A stretch of DNA of 64,000 nucleotides. Origin: Alteromonas naphthalenivorans (GTDB lineage Bacteria > Pseudomonadota > Gammaproteobacteria > Enterobacterales > Alteromonadaceae). Shown piece by piece: positions 19,607 through 28,492 of the stretch; the stretch's first letter is position 1; each line of letters begins with the position of its first letter. Location of the stretch: positions 1,488,001 to 1,552,000 of the forward strand of contig NC_015554.1 of the NCBI RefSeq assembly GCF_000213655.1, in the 5' to 3' direction. The notes under the pieces were generated by a model. It was not told the DNA's origin. It did no database searches and saw only the letters and a list, made by a program, of their open reading frames with translations. Both the position numbers and the translations under genes were made by a program.

Positions 19607-19629
19607 CGGGGGCACAAGCCCCCGTTTTT
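19607..19629 (+). terminator. Intrinsic terminator between infB and rbfA
   Basis: Perfect CGGGGGC-ACAA-GCCCCCG stem (19607-19613 with 19618-19624) followed by T5. A strong terminator inside what is usually one operon. A second bulged hairpin around CTTTAA/TTAAAG follows at 19673-19695, before rbfA. Confidence 0.92.
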
Positions 19630-19760
19630 GTCTGTCACTTTTCAAAATGAGACTAGGTTGTTTATAGACTAAGCTTTAAAAGGTTATACCTTAAAGCGGC
19701 TTAGCTTCTAAGAGCCTGAGTGACTGGCAACAATCGCTGATTTAAAGACAGGAGAAAGTT

Positions 19761-20162
19761 ATGGCTCGTGAATTTTCACGTACCGACAGAGTGTCGCAGC
19801 AAGTTCATAAAGAAGTGGCTAGCATTCTGCAAAATGAATACAAACACCGTGTAGGCGATATGCCACTTATTACTGTGTCTGATGTAGATGTAACACGAGA
19901 TTTAGCCCACGCTAAAATATATGTGACTATCTATAACAGCACAGAAGAAGAAGGCAAAAGACAAATAAAACAGCTGGCCGAGTTTCAGCCGTTTATTCGT
20001 AGTATTTTGGCTAAGCGTTTACGCATGCGCTCTGTGCCACACCTTCACTTCTTTGAAGATAAATCGATTATTGAAGGTATGCGCATTTCTAACTTGGTAT
20101 CGCAAACCGTTGCGGCAGATGACGCAAAGCGCGATACCGACGAGTCAGAAGAGAAGGAATAA
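19761..20162 (+). CDS. rbfA: Ribosome-binding factor A
   Basis: 133 residues, a single KH-like domain protein that binds pre-30S subunits and assists 16S rRNA 5'-end maturation and cold adaptation. Recognised from FSRTDRVSQQVHKEVASILQ, VSDVDVTRDLAHAKIYVT and KRLRMRSVPHLHF. The acidic C-terminal tail is family-typical. AGGAGAAAG sits ahead of the ATG. The gene is separated from infB by a terminator and 182 bases, so it probably has an additional promoter in that gap. Its stop is immediately followed by the truB start. Confidence 0.97.
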   Translation: MAREFSRTDRVSQQVHKEVASILQNEYKHRVGDMPLITVSDVDVTRDLAHAKIYVTIYNSTEEEGKRQIKQLAEFQPFIRSILAKRLRMRSVPHLHFFEDKSIIEGMRISNLVSQTVAADDAKRDTDESEEKE

Positions 20163-21137
20163 ATGGCAAGGCGTCGTAAAGGCCGCGATATTAACGGCAT
20201 AGTATTGCTAGATAAGCCATTAGGCGGTTCTTCAAACCAACTTCTTCAAAAGGTACGTTGGTTGTTCAAAGCTTCAAAAGGTGGCCATACGGGCGCGCTA
20301 GACCCTTTGGCCAGCGGTATGCTGCCTTTGTGTTTAGGTGAAGCCACTAAATTTTCTCAATTCTTATTGGATGCGGAGAAAACCTATGAAGTCACCGCAA
20401 CCTTAGGGATTCGCACCACCACTTCTGATGCTGACGGTGAAGTCGTTGAAGAAAAGCCGGTGACGGTGGATGAAGAAACAGTTCGAAACACGTGTTTGCA
20501 ATTCTTAGGGAAGAGTAAACAAGTCCCTTCTATGTTTTCGGCGCTAAAACACCAAGGCAAACCTCTTTATCATTATGCCCGTCAGGGAATAACGGTTGAG
20601 CGTGAAGCGAGAGATATTGAAATATTTGAACTTGAAGTCACGCGAATTGCGTTGCCAGAAGTGGATATGCGCGTTAAATGCAGTAAAGGCACTTATATTC
20701 GCTCATTAGTAGACGATATTGGTCAAATTCTTAAGTGCGGCGCTTACGTTACTCGCTTACATCGCACTGAAGTGGCCGATTATCCAACCGATAAAATGGT
20801 GTCTCTTGATACGCTAATTGCTACTCAAGAAGCACTAGAAGAGGGTGACTTTGCCGCACTTGACGCATTTATGATCCCCATGGATACCGCCGTCAGTAGG
20901 TTGCCTTTGGTCTGTATTAACGAGGCTGAAAAGCATCGCTTTGATAACGGTCAAAGTGTTAAAGGTACCTGCGATGAGCCGTTGGAAGTTGGTCAGCCTT
21001 ACCGGGTTTATTTCGGTGAAAGCGAACAAGGTTTGTTTTTAGGCGTAGGTGAAGGCGTTAAAGATCCAAAGGACCAAGCGGGGTCTAATGGCGATATTTT
21101 TGTTAACCCAAAAAGGCGGGTTGTGTTCAACCAATAA
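20163..21137 (+). CDS. truB: tRNA pseudouridine(55) synthase
   Basis: 324 residues, converts U55 in the T-loop of tRNAs to pseudouridine and acts as a tRNA chaperone. Motif [16 protein letters not shown] and the catalytic segment [15 protein letters not shown] with Asp47 are intact, as is [11 protein letters not shown] further on. A C-terminal PUA-type domain is present. Start ATG directly abuts the rbfA stop, and the rbfA end supplies GAAGGA as ribosome site, which implies coupling. Confidence 0.97.
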   Translation: MARRRKGRDINGIVLLDKPLGGSSNQLLQKVRWLFKASKGGHTGALDPLASGMLPLCLGEATKFSQFLLDAEKTYEVTATLGIRTTTSDADGEVVEEKPVTVDEETVRNTCLQFLGKSKQVPSMFSALKHQGKPLYHYARQGITVEREARDIEIFELEVTRIALPEVDMRVKCSKGTYIRSLVDDIGQILKCGAYVTRLHRTEVADYPTDKMVSLDTLIATQEALEEGDFAALDAFMIPMDTAVSRLPLVCINEAEKHRFDNGQSVKGTCDEPLEVGQPYRVYFGESEQGLFLGVGEGVKDPKDQAGSNGDIFVNPKRRVVFNQ

Positions 21138-21152
21138 AGTTTACACTTTCCC

Positions 21153-21180
21153 TTGCTAACTGGCGCGCTGTCATTATAAT
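21153..21180 (+). promoter_or_regulatory. rpsO promoter
   Basis: TTGCTA (21153-21158), 16-base spacer, perfect TATAAT (21175-21180), then a GC-rich discriminator. Lies in the 103-base truB-rpsO gap. Confidence 0.8.
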
Positions 21181-21186
21181 ACGCGC

Positions 21187-21240
21187 TTCATTCCGTCTGG
21201 CTGAATTAGTGATCGGCCGGACATAATTTAGGAGAATGTT
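21187..21240 (+). promoter_or_regulatory. rpsO: rpsO 5' leader, candidate S15 autoregulatory structure
   Basis: CUGGCU can pair with GGCCGG (around 21194-21220), close to the AGGAGAA ribosome site. S15 represses its own translation through such leader folds in several bacteria. A pseudoknot equivalent is plausible but not demonstrated by sequence alone. Confidence 0.4.
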
Positions 21241-21510
21241 ATGTCACTAACTAAAGACGAAACTGCAACAATCATTGCTGATTATGGCGTAAAAGAAGGT
21301 GATACTGGTTCACCAGAAGTTCAAGTTGCGTTGTTAACTCACAACATCAACAAGCTTCAAGGCCATTTTGCTGATCATAAGAAAGACCACCACTCACGTC
21401 GCGGTCTTCTACGTATGGTTAGCCAGCGTCGTAAGCTTCTAGACTACCTTAAAGGCAAGAACGCTGAGCGTTATCTTGACCTAATTAAGCGTCTTGGCCT
21501 ACGTCGATAA
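21241..21510 (+). CDS. rpsO: 30S ribosomal protein S15
   Basis: 89 residues, the standard bacterial S15 length. It binds the 16S rRNA central-domain junction early in 30S assembly. [33 protein letters not shown] is the rRNA-binding helical hairpin, with the conserved [15 protein letters not shown] precedes the ATG. It has its own promoter and an immediate strong terminator. The usual downstream neighbour pnp is absent here. Confidence 0.99.
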   Translation: MSLTKDETATIIADYGVKEGDTGSPEVQVALLTHNINKLQGHFADHKKDHHSRRGLLRMVSQRRKLLDYLKGKNAERYLDLIKRLGLRR

Positions 21511-21526
21511 GCTTAAGTTTTTAATG

Positions 21527-21553
21527 AAAAAAGCACCCTAGGGTGCTTTTTTT
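21527..21553 (+). terminator. Intrinsic terminator of rpsO
   Basis: A6-flanked perfect palindrome AAGCACCC-TA-GGGTGCTT followed by T7. The symmetrical A and T tracts could also work on the other strand. Confidence 0.93.
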
Positions 21554-21649
21554 ATGCCTGTAAAACGTTGCCCCCTTAGTAAATATTGCGTATGTTTAGC
21601 ATTGGTAATGCTTTAAGCATATGGAAATTACTGCTAATAAGAGGGATGT

Positions 21650-22870
21650 ATGTCGTCAAATATTGATTACTCAACGTATTCACTGGAAGAATTAAAGCAA
21701 GCTCGCGCCACAATTAACGAAATTGAGCACTCAGAACGGGCGCAAGAGTTAGAAGAGCGAATCGTGCAGTTTGAATTACCAGAAGCTTCATCCCCAGAAG
21801 CTCTATCCACAAGAGCTTCCTCCCCTGTAGCTACCGCAAGTGTGTTAAGAAAGGGAAAGATTTCCTTTCATGGTAAAGCGTCAGAATTCTTTTCTATTTG
21901 GATTGTAAATCTATTGCTCACTATTGCGACACTGGGTATTTATTCTGCGTGGGCAAAAGTAAGAACCAACCGATATTTTTATGGCAATACCGAGATTGAT
22001 GGTCATCGGTTCTCCTACCTAGCGAATCCTTTACAAATTTTAAAAGGCCGTATTATTGCGGTGTGTTTATTTGCTAGTTACTTTATTTTAAGCGCTCTAA
22101 ACCCTATCGCAGGTGCATTAATGTTGTTGGCTTTAATGGCACTCACGCCTCTTATGATAGTGCTTGGTCAACGTTTCAGTATGCGTATGACAGGGTATCG
22201 AAATGTTCGGTTTAAATTCAACGGCGGCTTTGGTGACGCGTTTGTTGTTTTCGTGGTTCTGCCTTTTGTTAGCTTATTTACCATGTACTTGATGTTGCCA
22301 TGGGCGCTGAAGAAGATAGACGAATACCTAGTTGATAATTCTGCTTTCGGTGATAGTAGTTTTACCACCAAACTGAGCACGGGATCTTATTACCTTGCCT
22401 CACTCGGCGCTGTGGGCATTGTCGTGGCAGTGTTTTTGGTAGGGGCAAGTATAATGGGATTAGGCTTTACTAGTCTAATTCATACATTAGAAAACGGCGC
22501 TCCTTTAGTGATGATCGCTTTGTTCGCCATGTATCTTATTGCCTTTGCTATTTCATCTAGCTTTTATACTGCACTTATCCGCAATCATATTTATGAAAAT
22601 AGTGAAATACCAAACGTGGCTCATTTCAATTCCAATGTGGGTATACTGCCGTTGGTATGGCTTAGAACAACCAATGTTATCGCTATCGTTCTGTCCTTAG
22701 GCTTCGCTATTCCGTGGGCGAAAATTCGCAGCGCTTATTTCTTTGCTAACGTCACTGAGGTCAGTGTGTTATCAGGTATTGATAGCGTTACATCCGTTAA
22801 CACCGGTTCTGTGGGCGCCACAGCTGAAGAAGCGGCTACGTTGTTCGATGTTGATGTCGCATTAGGCTAG
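21650..22870 (+). CDS. DUF898/YjgN family membrane protein
   Basis: 406 residues. A cytosolic N-terminal stretch of about 70 residues with Ser/Pro/Ala repeats (EASSPEALSTRASSPVA) precedes two copies of the YjgN-type unit: KISFHGKASEFFSIWIVNL and, near residues 165-185, MTGYRNVRFKFNGGFGDAF. About six transmembrane helices are visible. The conserved LGIYSAWAKVRTNRYFYGNT motif identifies the DUF898 family, which has no established biochemical role. The M48 peptidase starts 4 bases after its stop, so the two form a tight pair. Confidence 0.87.
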   Translation: MSSNIDYSTYSLEELKQARATINEIEHSERAQELEERIVQFELPEASSPEALSTRASSPVATASVLRKGKISFHGKASEFFSIWIVNLLLTIATLGIYSAWAKVRTNRYFYGNTEIDGHRFSYLANPLQILKGRIIAVCLFASYFILSALNPIAGALMLLALMALTPLMIVLGQRFSMRMTGYRNVRFKFNGGFGDAFVVFVVLPFVSLFTMYLMLPWALKKIDEYLVDNSAFGDSSFTTKLSTGSYYLASLGAVGIVVAVFLVGASIMGLGFTSLIHTLENGAPLVMIALFAMYLIAFAISSSFYTALIRNHIYENSEIPNVAHFNSNVGILPLVWLRTTNVIAIVLSLGFAIPWAKIRSAYFFANVTEVSVLSGIDSVTSVNTGSVGATAEEAATLFDVDVALG

Positions 22871-22874
22871 CCTA

Positions 22875-24005
22875 GTGATACACGGGCAGTTATATCAATC
22901 AAAAGATTCAGCGGTAACATCAGTTATCGCGAATATTGAAAACAATACATTGATCATTCGTTTATTAAATGGTGACAAGCGTGTTAAAGATGAGCGATGT
23001 GTGACAACAAGCCAGCTAGAAATATACGCGAACGTTACTGCTGACAAAGGTGAAAGTGTCGATATTGGCAGTAGTGAAAGCACTGAGCCGCTAAGGTTTC
23101 AGCAATCTGACGTCAATGCGAAGTCGAAGCTGGGTAATTTACCTCGAGAAATTACCTTACCTAACGACCGCTTACTGGTTTGCTCTCCATCGCCCCTGTT
23201 AGATCAGTGGTTAGATGGTGGGGCAGGTAGTCGTATCTCTCAAATGGAAACTAAAAAGCCTTGGCTAATTGCGAGTGTTTTATTAGTACCACTTTTACTC
23301 TATGTTATTTTCGTACAAGGTATGCCATGGGCGGCCGTTAAATTTGCTAACCAGGTACCATACTCTATTAAATCCCTAGCTTCACAGCATACGTTGAGCG
23401 CATTAGATTATTCAATGTTGGAGCCTAGCACGCTACCTAATTTGCAACGTGAGCAGTTAATGGAGGGCTTTGACACTGTTGTAAAGCAAGGTAGCGGACT
23501 TGGTATTGAAAACAATGTTCGGGTTCACTTTAGAGATTCCAATTTAATTGGGCCCAATGCCTTTGCGTTACCAGACGGCACCATAGTGTTTACCGATGAC
23601 TTGGTAACACTGGTAGATGGCGACCAAGCATTACTTGATGCTATTTTGTTACACGAAATTGGCCATGTGGCACAAAACCATTCTATGCAAATGGTGGCCG
23701 AGTCCTTATTTGCAACCCTAGCGATAAGTTACTTTTTCGGTGATTTAAGCGGAGCAATTGAATCTTTTATGGGAATAGGTTCTAGTGTTGTGCAAAACCA
23801 ATACTCCCAAAAACATGAATGGCAGGCGGACAACTTTGCTATTGAACAATTAAAATTAATGCAACGAGATCCCGCTGACTTTGCAGACGTAATGCGCAAA
23901 TTATCGAACGACAATGATCAGCTGGGCTCTGAAAATAGTTGGTTCCAATCGCATCCCTCAACAAAAGCACGTATAGGAAATGCTGAGAAACACACGTTGC
24001 AATGA
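22875..24005 (+). CDS. M48 family membrane-bound metallopeptidase
   Basis: 376 residues from a GTG start. The N-terminal 120 residues form a small beta-rich domain often fused to these peptidases, one transmembrane helix follows (about 129-150), then an M48 catalytic domain with HEIGH at 260-264 and a third zinc ligand in EWQAD (Glu315). Homologues are HtpX/BepA-like zinc proteases acting in envelope quality control; with a single anchor the catalytic side is likely periplasmic. Coupled to the DUF898 gene (4-base gap). The GTG lacks a clear ribosome site, consistent with coupling. No ATG exists before residue 124. Confidence 0.85.
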   Translation: MIHGQLYQSKDSAVTSVIANIENNTLIIRLLNGDKRVKDERCVTTSQLEIYANVTADKGESVDIGSSESTEPLRFQQSDVNAKSKLGNLPREITLPNDRLLVCSPSPLLDQWLDGGAGSRISQMETKKPWLIASVLLVPLLLYVIFVQGMPWAAVKFANQVPYSIKSLASQHTLSALDYSMLEPSTLPNLQREQLMEGFDTVVKQGSGLGIENNVRVHFRDSNLIGPNAFALPDGTIVFTDDLVTLVDGDQALLDAILLHEIGHVAQNHSMQMVAESLFATLAISYFFGDLSGAIESFMGIGSSVVQNQYSQKHEWQADNFAIEQLKLMQRDPADFADVMRKLSNDNDQLGSENSWFQSHPSTKARIGNAEKHTLQ

Positions 24006-24072
24006 TTGATTAATACCAGTTAAGCTCGTGGTAATGCGTAGGCTTGCAAGCGTGTATCATGGTGCTTTTTAG

Positions 24073-24987
24073 TTAGATTTTGGCGCGTTTGTCTGTGTGA
24101 AAAACGGTACGATTTCTGCCTTCGTCTTTCGCGCGATAAAGCGCATCATCGGCTTCTTTTATTAATGTTTCAACTTGTAAAACAGTGTCACGTTGCGGCA
24201 CGGGGAGTTGTGTCACACCAATACTCACCGTAATTCTATCTGCGCGTGAATAGCGCATTTCGGCAATCCTTTCATGTAAATATTTACAATATAAGCGGGC
24301 ATCGTCTTGGGTTGAATTATATAACACTATCAGAAATTCTTCGCCGCCCCAGCGGGCTACAACATCGGTTTTTCGGGTGGCCGCTTTTAACGTTTTAGAT
24401 AACAAACCAATAACCTCGTCACCTACATCGTGTCCGTGTTTATCGTTAATGTTTTTAAAGAAATCAATATCAATAAGCAAGAAAGATACAGGAACAAATT
24501 TTCGATTCACCTGATCGAGAAGCTTACGAATATCTGCAGAGGCAGCACGGCGATTAAGTAAATTAGTAAGCGGATCGAGACGGGAAAGTAGTGTCAGTTC
24601 GTCAGTTTTTAATTCCAAACTGTCTCTTACCTCTATCAACTCTTGATAGAGCTTGTCGCGGCTTTTTGCTGAATGCATAGACCAGTACAGTTGTTCGCCA
24701 TGCAGTGCAACATTTGACAATACAGGTAACCGTTCTTGCTGCGCAGTGACCAATGTCATTTGAAGTTCTGAAAATCTACCCGTTGCGAGCACAGATGGCC
24801 TAACATAGCTTTCAAAAAAAATTAAACTTGCCCGCGAAATTATATTGGAAACATTATTACCTACCACATCTTCGCGAGAAGAACCGACGAATTCTAGCGC
24901 ATCTTTATTACAATAATCGATGCGTCCTGAGCGTAAATTCGATACTAAAAGTAAACTAGGAAAGAGATCGAGCTGAGCCTCATTCAA
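24073..24987 (-). CDS. RsbP-like PAS domain fused to GGDEF diguanylate cyclase
   Basis: About 304 residues. The N-terminal PAS domain (about 8-105; DYCNKDALEFVG, GNNVSNIISRASLIFFESY, ERLPVLSNVALHG) resembles in pattern the PAS domain of Bacillus RsbP. A helical linker (LYQELIEVRDSLELKTDEL) leads to a GGDEF domain with intact GGEEF active site (214-218) and a preceding RKTD, a canonical RxxD product-inhibition site. Intact residues predict synthesis of c-di-GMP from two GTP. The start is uncertain: TTG at 24987 overlaps the hydrolase stop (TTGA) and is preferred; another TTG at 25044 would overlap that gene by 61 bases. It follows an RsbQ homologue. Confidence 0.88.
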   Translation of the reverse strand: MNEAQLDLFPSLLLVSNLRSGRIDYCNKDALEFVGSSREDVVGNNVSNIISRASLIFFESYVRPSVLATGRFSELQMTLVTAQQERLPVLSNVALHGEQLYWSMHSAKSRDKLYQELIEVRDSLELKTDELTLLSRLDPLTNLLNRRAASADIRKLLDQVNRKFVPVSFLLIDIDFFKNINDKHGHDVGDEVIGLLSKTLKAATRKTDVVARWGGEEFLIVLYNSTQDDARLYCKYLHERIAEMRYSRADRITVSIGVTQLPVPQRDTVLQVETLIKEADDALYRAKDEGRNRTVFHTDKRAKI

Positions 24988-25799
24988 GATATAAACAGCT
25001 CTATTTTTTCTGCAATGATGTGGGGGTTCGTCATATGTAAACAATGACCGTGAGCATCAATAACTTCAAGTGATGACAACGGCGTTTTCTCATGCATATA
25101 TTTCCCAACCTCTACTGATGCTAATGAGTCGCTGCGACTTTGCAAAATAAGTGAGGGAAATGAAATTGTCGGAAGGACATTCCTATAATCAGAAAAGAAA
25201 GTAGCCTTAGCAAAAGGTTTCGCATATTTAGGGTCGGTAGAACAAAAGCTGCTTTCAAGTTCTTTCACTAAGTTGGGGTCGTTCTCTCCCCCCATCACTA
25301 ATGGCGCAAGGTAACTCGCCCAGCCAATATAGTTTTTGTCCATTAAATTAATAAGCTCTTCCAGGTCTTCCTTTTCGAAACCACCAAAATAGTCTGGCGG
25401 TAAATTCAGGAAACAAGGAGAAGGGCATACCAATACAAAATGTGAAAAATACTGCGGGGCGATAACCGAAGCGAGGTAGCCAATAATGCCGCTCACTGAA
25501 TGACCAATAAATGTGACCTCAGTTAACTCAAGAGCCTCACAAATATCGATAACATCTTGTGCGTATCCTTCTAATTCTTCATACCGAGATTTGTCAAAAG
25601 CACTGACGTTAGATTTTCCACAACCTACGTAGTCAAACAGTACAATTTTATACTTTTGCTCTAGATAGGGGGTAAGGTACTTCCACATGTTTTGGTCGCA
25701 GCCAAATCCATGCGCAAGCATAAGTGTCTTCGTGCCTGAACCAATAATTTTCACATTATTGTTCTCAATAATGGGGTAAGCGCTAGGTTGATAAATCAT
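24984..25799 (-). CDS. rsbQ: RsbQ-like alpha/beta hydrolase
   Basis: 271 residues with strong resemblance over full length to Bacillus subtilis RsbQ: GFGCDQNMW, LFDYVGCGKS, GYAQDVIDICEAL, PSPCFLNLPPDYFGGFE, MDKNYIGWA, FCSTDPKYAKPFAKATFFSD. The catalytic triad is Ser101 (GHSVSG), Asp224 and His252 (GHCLHM). In Bacillus, RsbQ binds a hydrophobic ligand and activates RsbP through its PAS domain in energy stress. Here the next gene is a PAS-GGDEF protein, in the RsbQ-P gene order, so a similar hydrolase-to-PAS signal is inferred, with c-di-GMP as output. Strand and overlap imply coupled translation. Confidence 0.92.
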   Translation of the reverse strand: MIYQPSAYPIIENNNVKIIGSGTKTLMLAHGFGCDQNMWKYLTPYLEQKYKIVLFDYVGCGKSNVSAFDKSRYEELEGYAQDVIDICEALELTEVTFIGHSVSGIIGYLASVIAPQYFSHFVLVCPSPCFLNLPPDYFGGFEKEDLEELINLMDKNYIGWASYLAPLVMGGENDPNLVKELESSFCSTDPKYAKPFAKATFFSDYRNVLPTISFPSLILQSRSDSLASVEVGKYMHEKTPLSSLEVIDAHGHCLHMTNPHIIAEKIELFIS

Positions 25800-25919
25800 A
25801 GTTACCGCCTGTTCTCATTTAAGCAAAAAATAGCAACACACAAGGCCACCACTTATATAATGTTTATAGCATCGAAGAAAAACAGAATATATGCTACTTA
25901 TGGTTAATACCATCCGCGC

Positions 25920-25944
25920 AAAAAAGGAGCCGATAGGCTCCTTT
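25920..25944 (-). terminator. Intrinsic terminator of the coiled-coil protein gene
   Basis: AAAGGAGCC / GGCTCCTTT stem (25923-25931 with 25936-25944) with a 4-base loop, followed on the minus strand by T6. Confidence 0.88.
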
Positions 25945-25972
25945 AAAGATGTATACCAATTTGAAGCTGAAA

Positions 25973-26797
25973 TTAGCCTTCTGAAACGCTCGCCACAGAG
26001 GACGGCGCAGAGTTTGTAGAACTCGTGGTGCTTCGTGAAACTACCTTGGTGGCGATTTCTCTTAATTCATTTTCAAGGCTGGTAATGCGCCCAGAAAGGG
26101 AGCTATTACGTTGCTCTAACACAGATAATTTGTCAGACAAGTTTCGTACTTGTTGTTCACTGCTGCGTTTATCACCAGAGACTTGTTCTAATTGAACGTT
26201 TAAGGCAAGAATTTCATCAGCTAAAGAAGCCAGTTGATTTTTCACCGAGCTAACTTGGCTCTGTTGCCCAGTTACATCATCGGCAACCTTTTTAATATTC
26301 CCTTGAAGCGCAGTTTGAACGTTACCAACTCTATCACCTAGGTCAGCAATTTCTTTTTGATTTCGGCGCCATGCTGAAGCCCAAAGTTTGTCCATCTGTT
26401 CCCACAAATCATTGGTCTTACTGGCTAATTCATTAACTTTAACTTGCAAAGCGACAGTAGATTCACCCATCTCTTCGCCAGTGGCAGAAAGCTTATTCTC
26501 TAATTCAAGAATGCGCTTTTCAGCGTGAGAAGCCACCACTTTTTGTTGTTCTACCAATGTGTATAGGTAGTAACATCCGCCACAGGCACCGAGGGCAATA
26601 AGTGCGATTAGGAGTACCCATATGCCATTACCGCCGCCACTGCTTTTTTCAGGGGCTTTGGGGGAGGGGCTGGTAGACGGTGAGGAATTCGAAGGTGCCT
26701 TGGCTGGCGAAGGCTGACGCTTTTTTTGATAATCGCGACGATCTTCATCATCTAAGCGAATAGTTGGAAAATCATCATTGTTCGAATTATTTGCCAT
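25973..26797 (-). CDS. Single-pass membrane protein with long coiled coil
   Basis: 274 residues. A charged, then Pro/Ser/Lys-rich disordered N-terminus (1-55) precedes one transmembrane helix (about 58-80) with a GACGGCYYLY end. A coiled coil (about 85-250) of heptad type follows, with WEQMDKLWASAWRRNQKEI in the middle, and a Ser/Thr-rich tail. Topology suggests a cytosolic N-terminus and a periplasmic coiled coil. I do not recognise a named family. It resembles accessory coiled-coil membrane proteins of Alteromonadales. Monocistronic, with a terminator and its own ribosome site. Confidence 0.75.
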   Translation of the reverse strand: MANNSNNDDFPTIRLDDEDRRDYQKKRQPSPAKAPSNSSPSTSPSPKAPEKSSGGGNGIWVLLIALIALGACGGCYYLYTLVEQQKVVASHAEKRILELENKLSATGEEMGESTVALQVKVNELASKTNDLWEQMDKLWASAWRRNQKEIADLGDRVGNVQTALQGNIKKVADDVTGQQSQVSSVKNQLASLADEILALNVQLEQVSGDKRSSEQQVRNLSDKLSVLEQRNSSLSGRITSLENELREIATKVVSRSTTSSTNSAPSSVASVSEG

Positions 26798-26935
26798 AAG
26801 TTCTCTATTTTATCTCGTTTAAGCATTGGGTTAACTGCAACCTACCTAGATGTAGGCGCAGTAACCGAAAAATATAATTAATCGCGCATAATAACATCGA
26901 TATTATATTGAATTAATTATAAATACCAATGGCGA

Positions 26936-28492
26936 TTATGTATCACTATCAAACCATTCTACACGATACAAATCGCGACGACGATCTAGATAATTTCTGA
27001 CAGAGCCTTCATTTTGAAGCTTAGTCAGTTTATCTAAGTCTAGGTCTACGATCAGCGTCATTTCGGTGTTTGGCGTAGTTTCCGACACAATAGCATCGTG
27101 GGGGAATGCAAAGTCGCTAGGTGAAAATACCGCAGTTTGACCATATTGAATATCAACATTGTCTACTTTGGGTAAGTTCCCCACGCTGCCAGCTATGGCC
27201 ACATAGCATTCGTTTTCAATGGCGCGGGCTTGAGCACACCGTCTAACGCGTAAATAGCCGTTTTTGGTATCTGTCCAAAAAGGAACAAATAAAATCTGCA
27301 TTTCTTGTTCAGACAACAACCGCGCAAGTTCAGGAAATTCCACGTCATAACATATTAGTACCCCGATTTTCCCGAAATCAGTATCGAACACTTTAAGGCT
27401 ATTACCACCTTTCATTATCCAATCTTTCTTTTCGTGTGGAGTAAGGTGTAATTTGTACTGACTCTCTATGGTGCCATCGCGCTTACAGATATAACTAACG
27501 TTATACAGTTCGTCTTCTTCTACCACAGGCATGGAGCCTGCAATAATAGTGATGTTGTAAGATACGGCAAGATGAGAAATGGAGGTAAGAATTTCGTCGG
27601 TATAGGTGGCTAAATGCCATATTGCATCAATTGAAGTATCAGACGGACTCAGCCCCATTAATGGTGCATTGAAAAATTCAGGAAACAACGCCACGTCACA
27701 GGAATAATCGGATAACGCGTCTACGAAATATTCAACTTGCTGAAGGAGTTCCTCCACATTGTTGAAGTAACGCATTTGCCACTGAATACAACCAATACGG
27801 GCACTCGATTTACGACCAGTAATAAGCGACGGATTATTCGGCTCATAATAGATATTGTGCCATTGCAGTAACGTTGCATAGCCTTTCGATGCTTCGTCCT
27901 CGGGTAAATAGGCACTGAGAACCTGTTTTACTTCAAAGCCATTAGATAGCTGAAAAGTGAGGATAGGATCGTAAATGTCTTTAGATTTAACCTGTTCAAT
28001 GTATTCATAGGGCGACAGATCTTTTGCGTAATTCTTATAAGTAGGAATACGACCGCCAGCCATAATTGACTTCAAGTTCAGGTTTCTACATAACTCTTTG
28101 CGTGCCTCATACAAGCGGCGGCCTAGTCTTAGCCCTCGATAGTCTGGGCACACAATGACTTCAACGCCATACAACACATCACCATTCGGATCGTGAGTAG
28201 TAAGGTAGGCATCACCAGTAATTTCATCGTAACTGTGTTTGTCGCCGAATTGGTCGTAATCGACAATGACAGAGATTGCGAAGGCCACCACCTTACCTTT
28301 GTCTTCAATACAAATTTGACCTTCTGGGAAAGTGGTTACTTGGGCTTTGAAGTTGTTATAAGGCCAAGCGCCTCCAACGTTCGCATACACATTATCCATC
28401 AACGCTTTAACGTCGCTGTAATCGTCTAGGCGCAAGTTACGTAGCGCTAGATGATGTTCGGTTTCTTCGATGACTGTTTGATCCTGACTCAT
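26936..28492 (-). CDS. GNAT acetyltransferase-nitrilase fusion
   Basis: 518 residues. An N-terminal GNAT domain (about 12-200) shows the acetyl-CoA motif CPDYRGLRLGRRLYEAR at 115-131. The C-terminal carbon-nitrogen hydrolase domain (about 230-510) has the full triad: Glu272 (FPEFFNAP), Lys347 (YKLHLTPHE) and Cys381 (LICYDVEFPE). Members hydrolyse amides or nitriles through a thioenzyme. This bifunctional architecture is known in many bacteria, but its substrate is unclear; the fusion suggests that one domain transfers acetyl and the other removes an amide on the same or linked compounds. Cytosolic; monocistronic. Confidence 0.93.
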   Translation of the reverse strand: MSQDQTVIEETEHHLALRNLRLDDYSDVKALMDNVYANVGGAWPYNNFKAQVTTFPEGQICIEDKGKVVAFAISVIVDYDQFGDKHSYDEITGDAYLTTHDPNGDVLYGVEVIVCPDYRGLRLGRRLYEARKELCRNLNLKSIMAGGRIPTYKNYAKDLSPYEYIEQVKSKDIYDPILTFQLSNGFEVKQVLSAYLPEDEASKGYATLLQWHNIYYEPNNPSLITGRKSSARIGCIQWQMRYFNNVEELLQQVEYFVDALSDYSCDVALFPEFFNAPLMGLSPSDTSIDAIWHLATYTDEILTSISHLAVSYNITIIAGSMPVVEEDELYNVSYICKRDGTIESQYKLHLTPHEKKDWIMKGGNSLKVFDTDFGKIGVLICYDVEFPELARLLSEQEMQILFVPFWTDTKNGYLRVRRCAQARAIENECYVAIAGSVGNLPKVDNVDIQYGQTAVFSPSDFAFPHDAIVSETTPNTEMTLIVDLDLDKLTKLQNEGSVRNYLDRRRDLYRVEWFDSDT

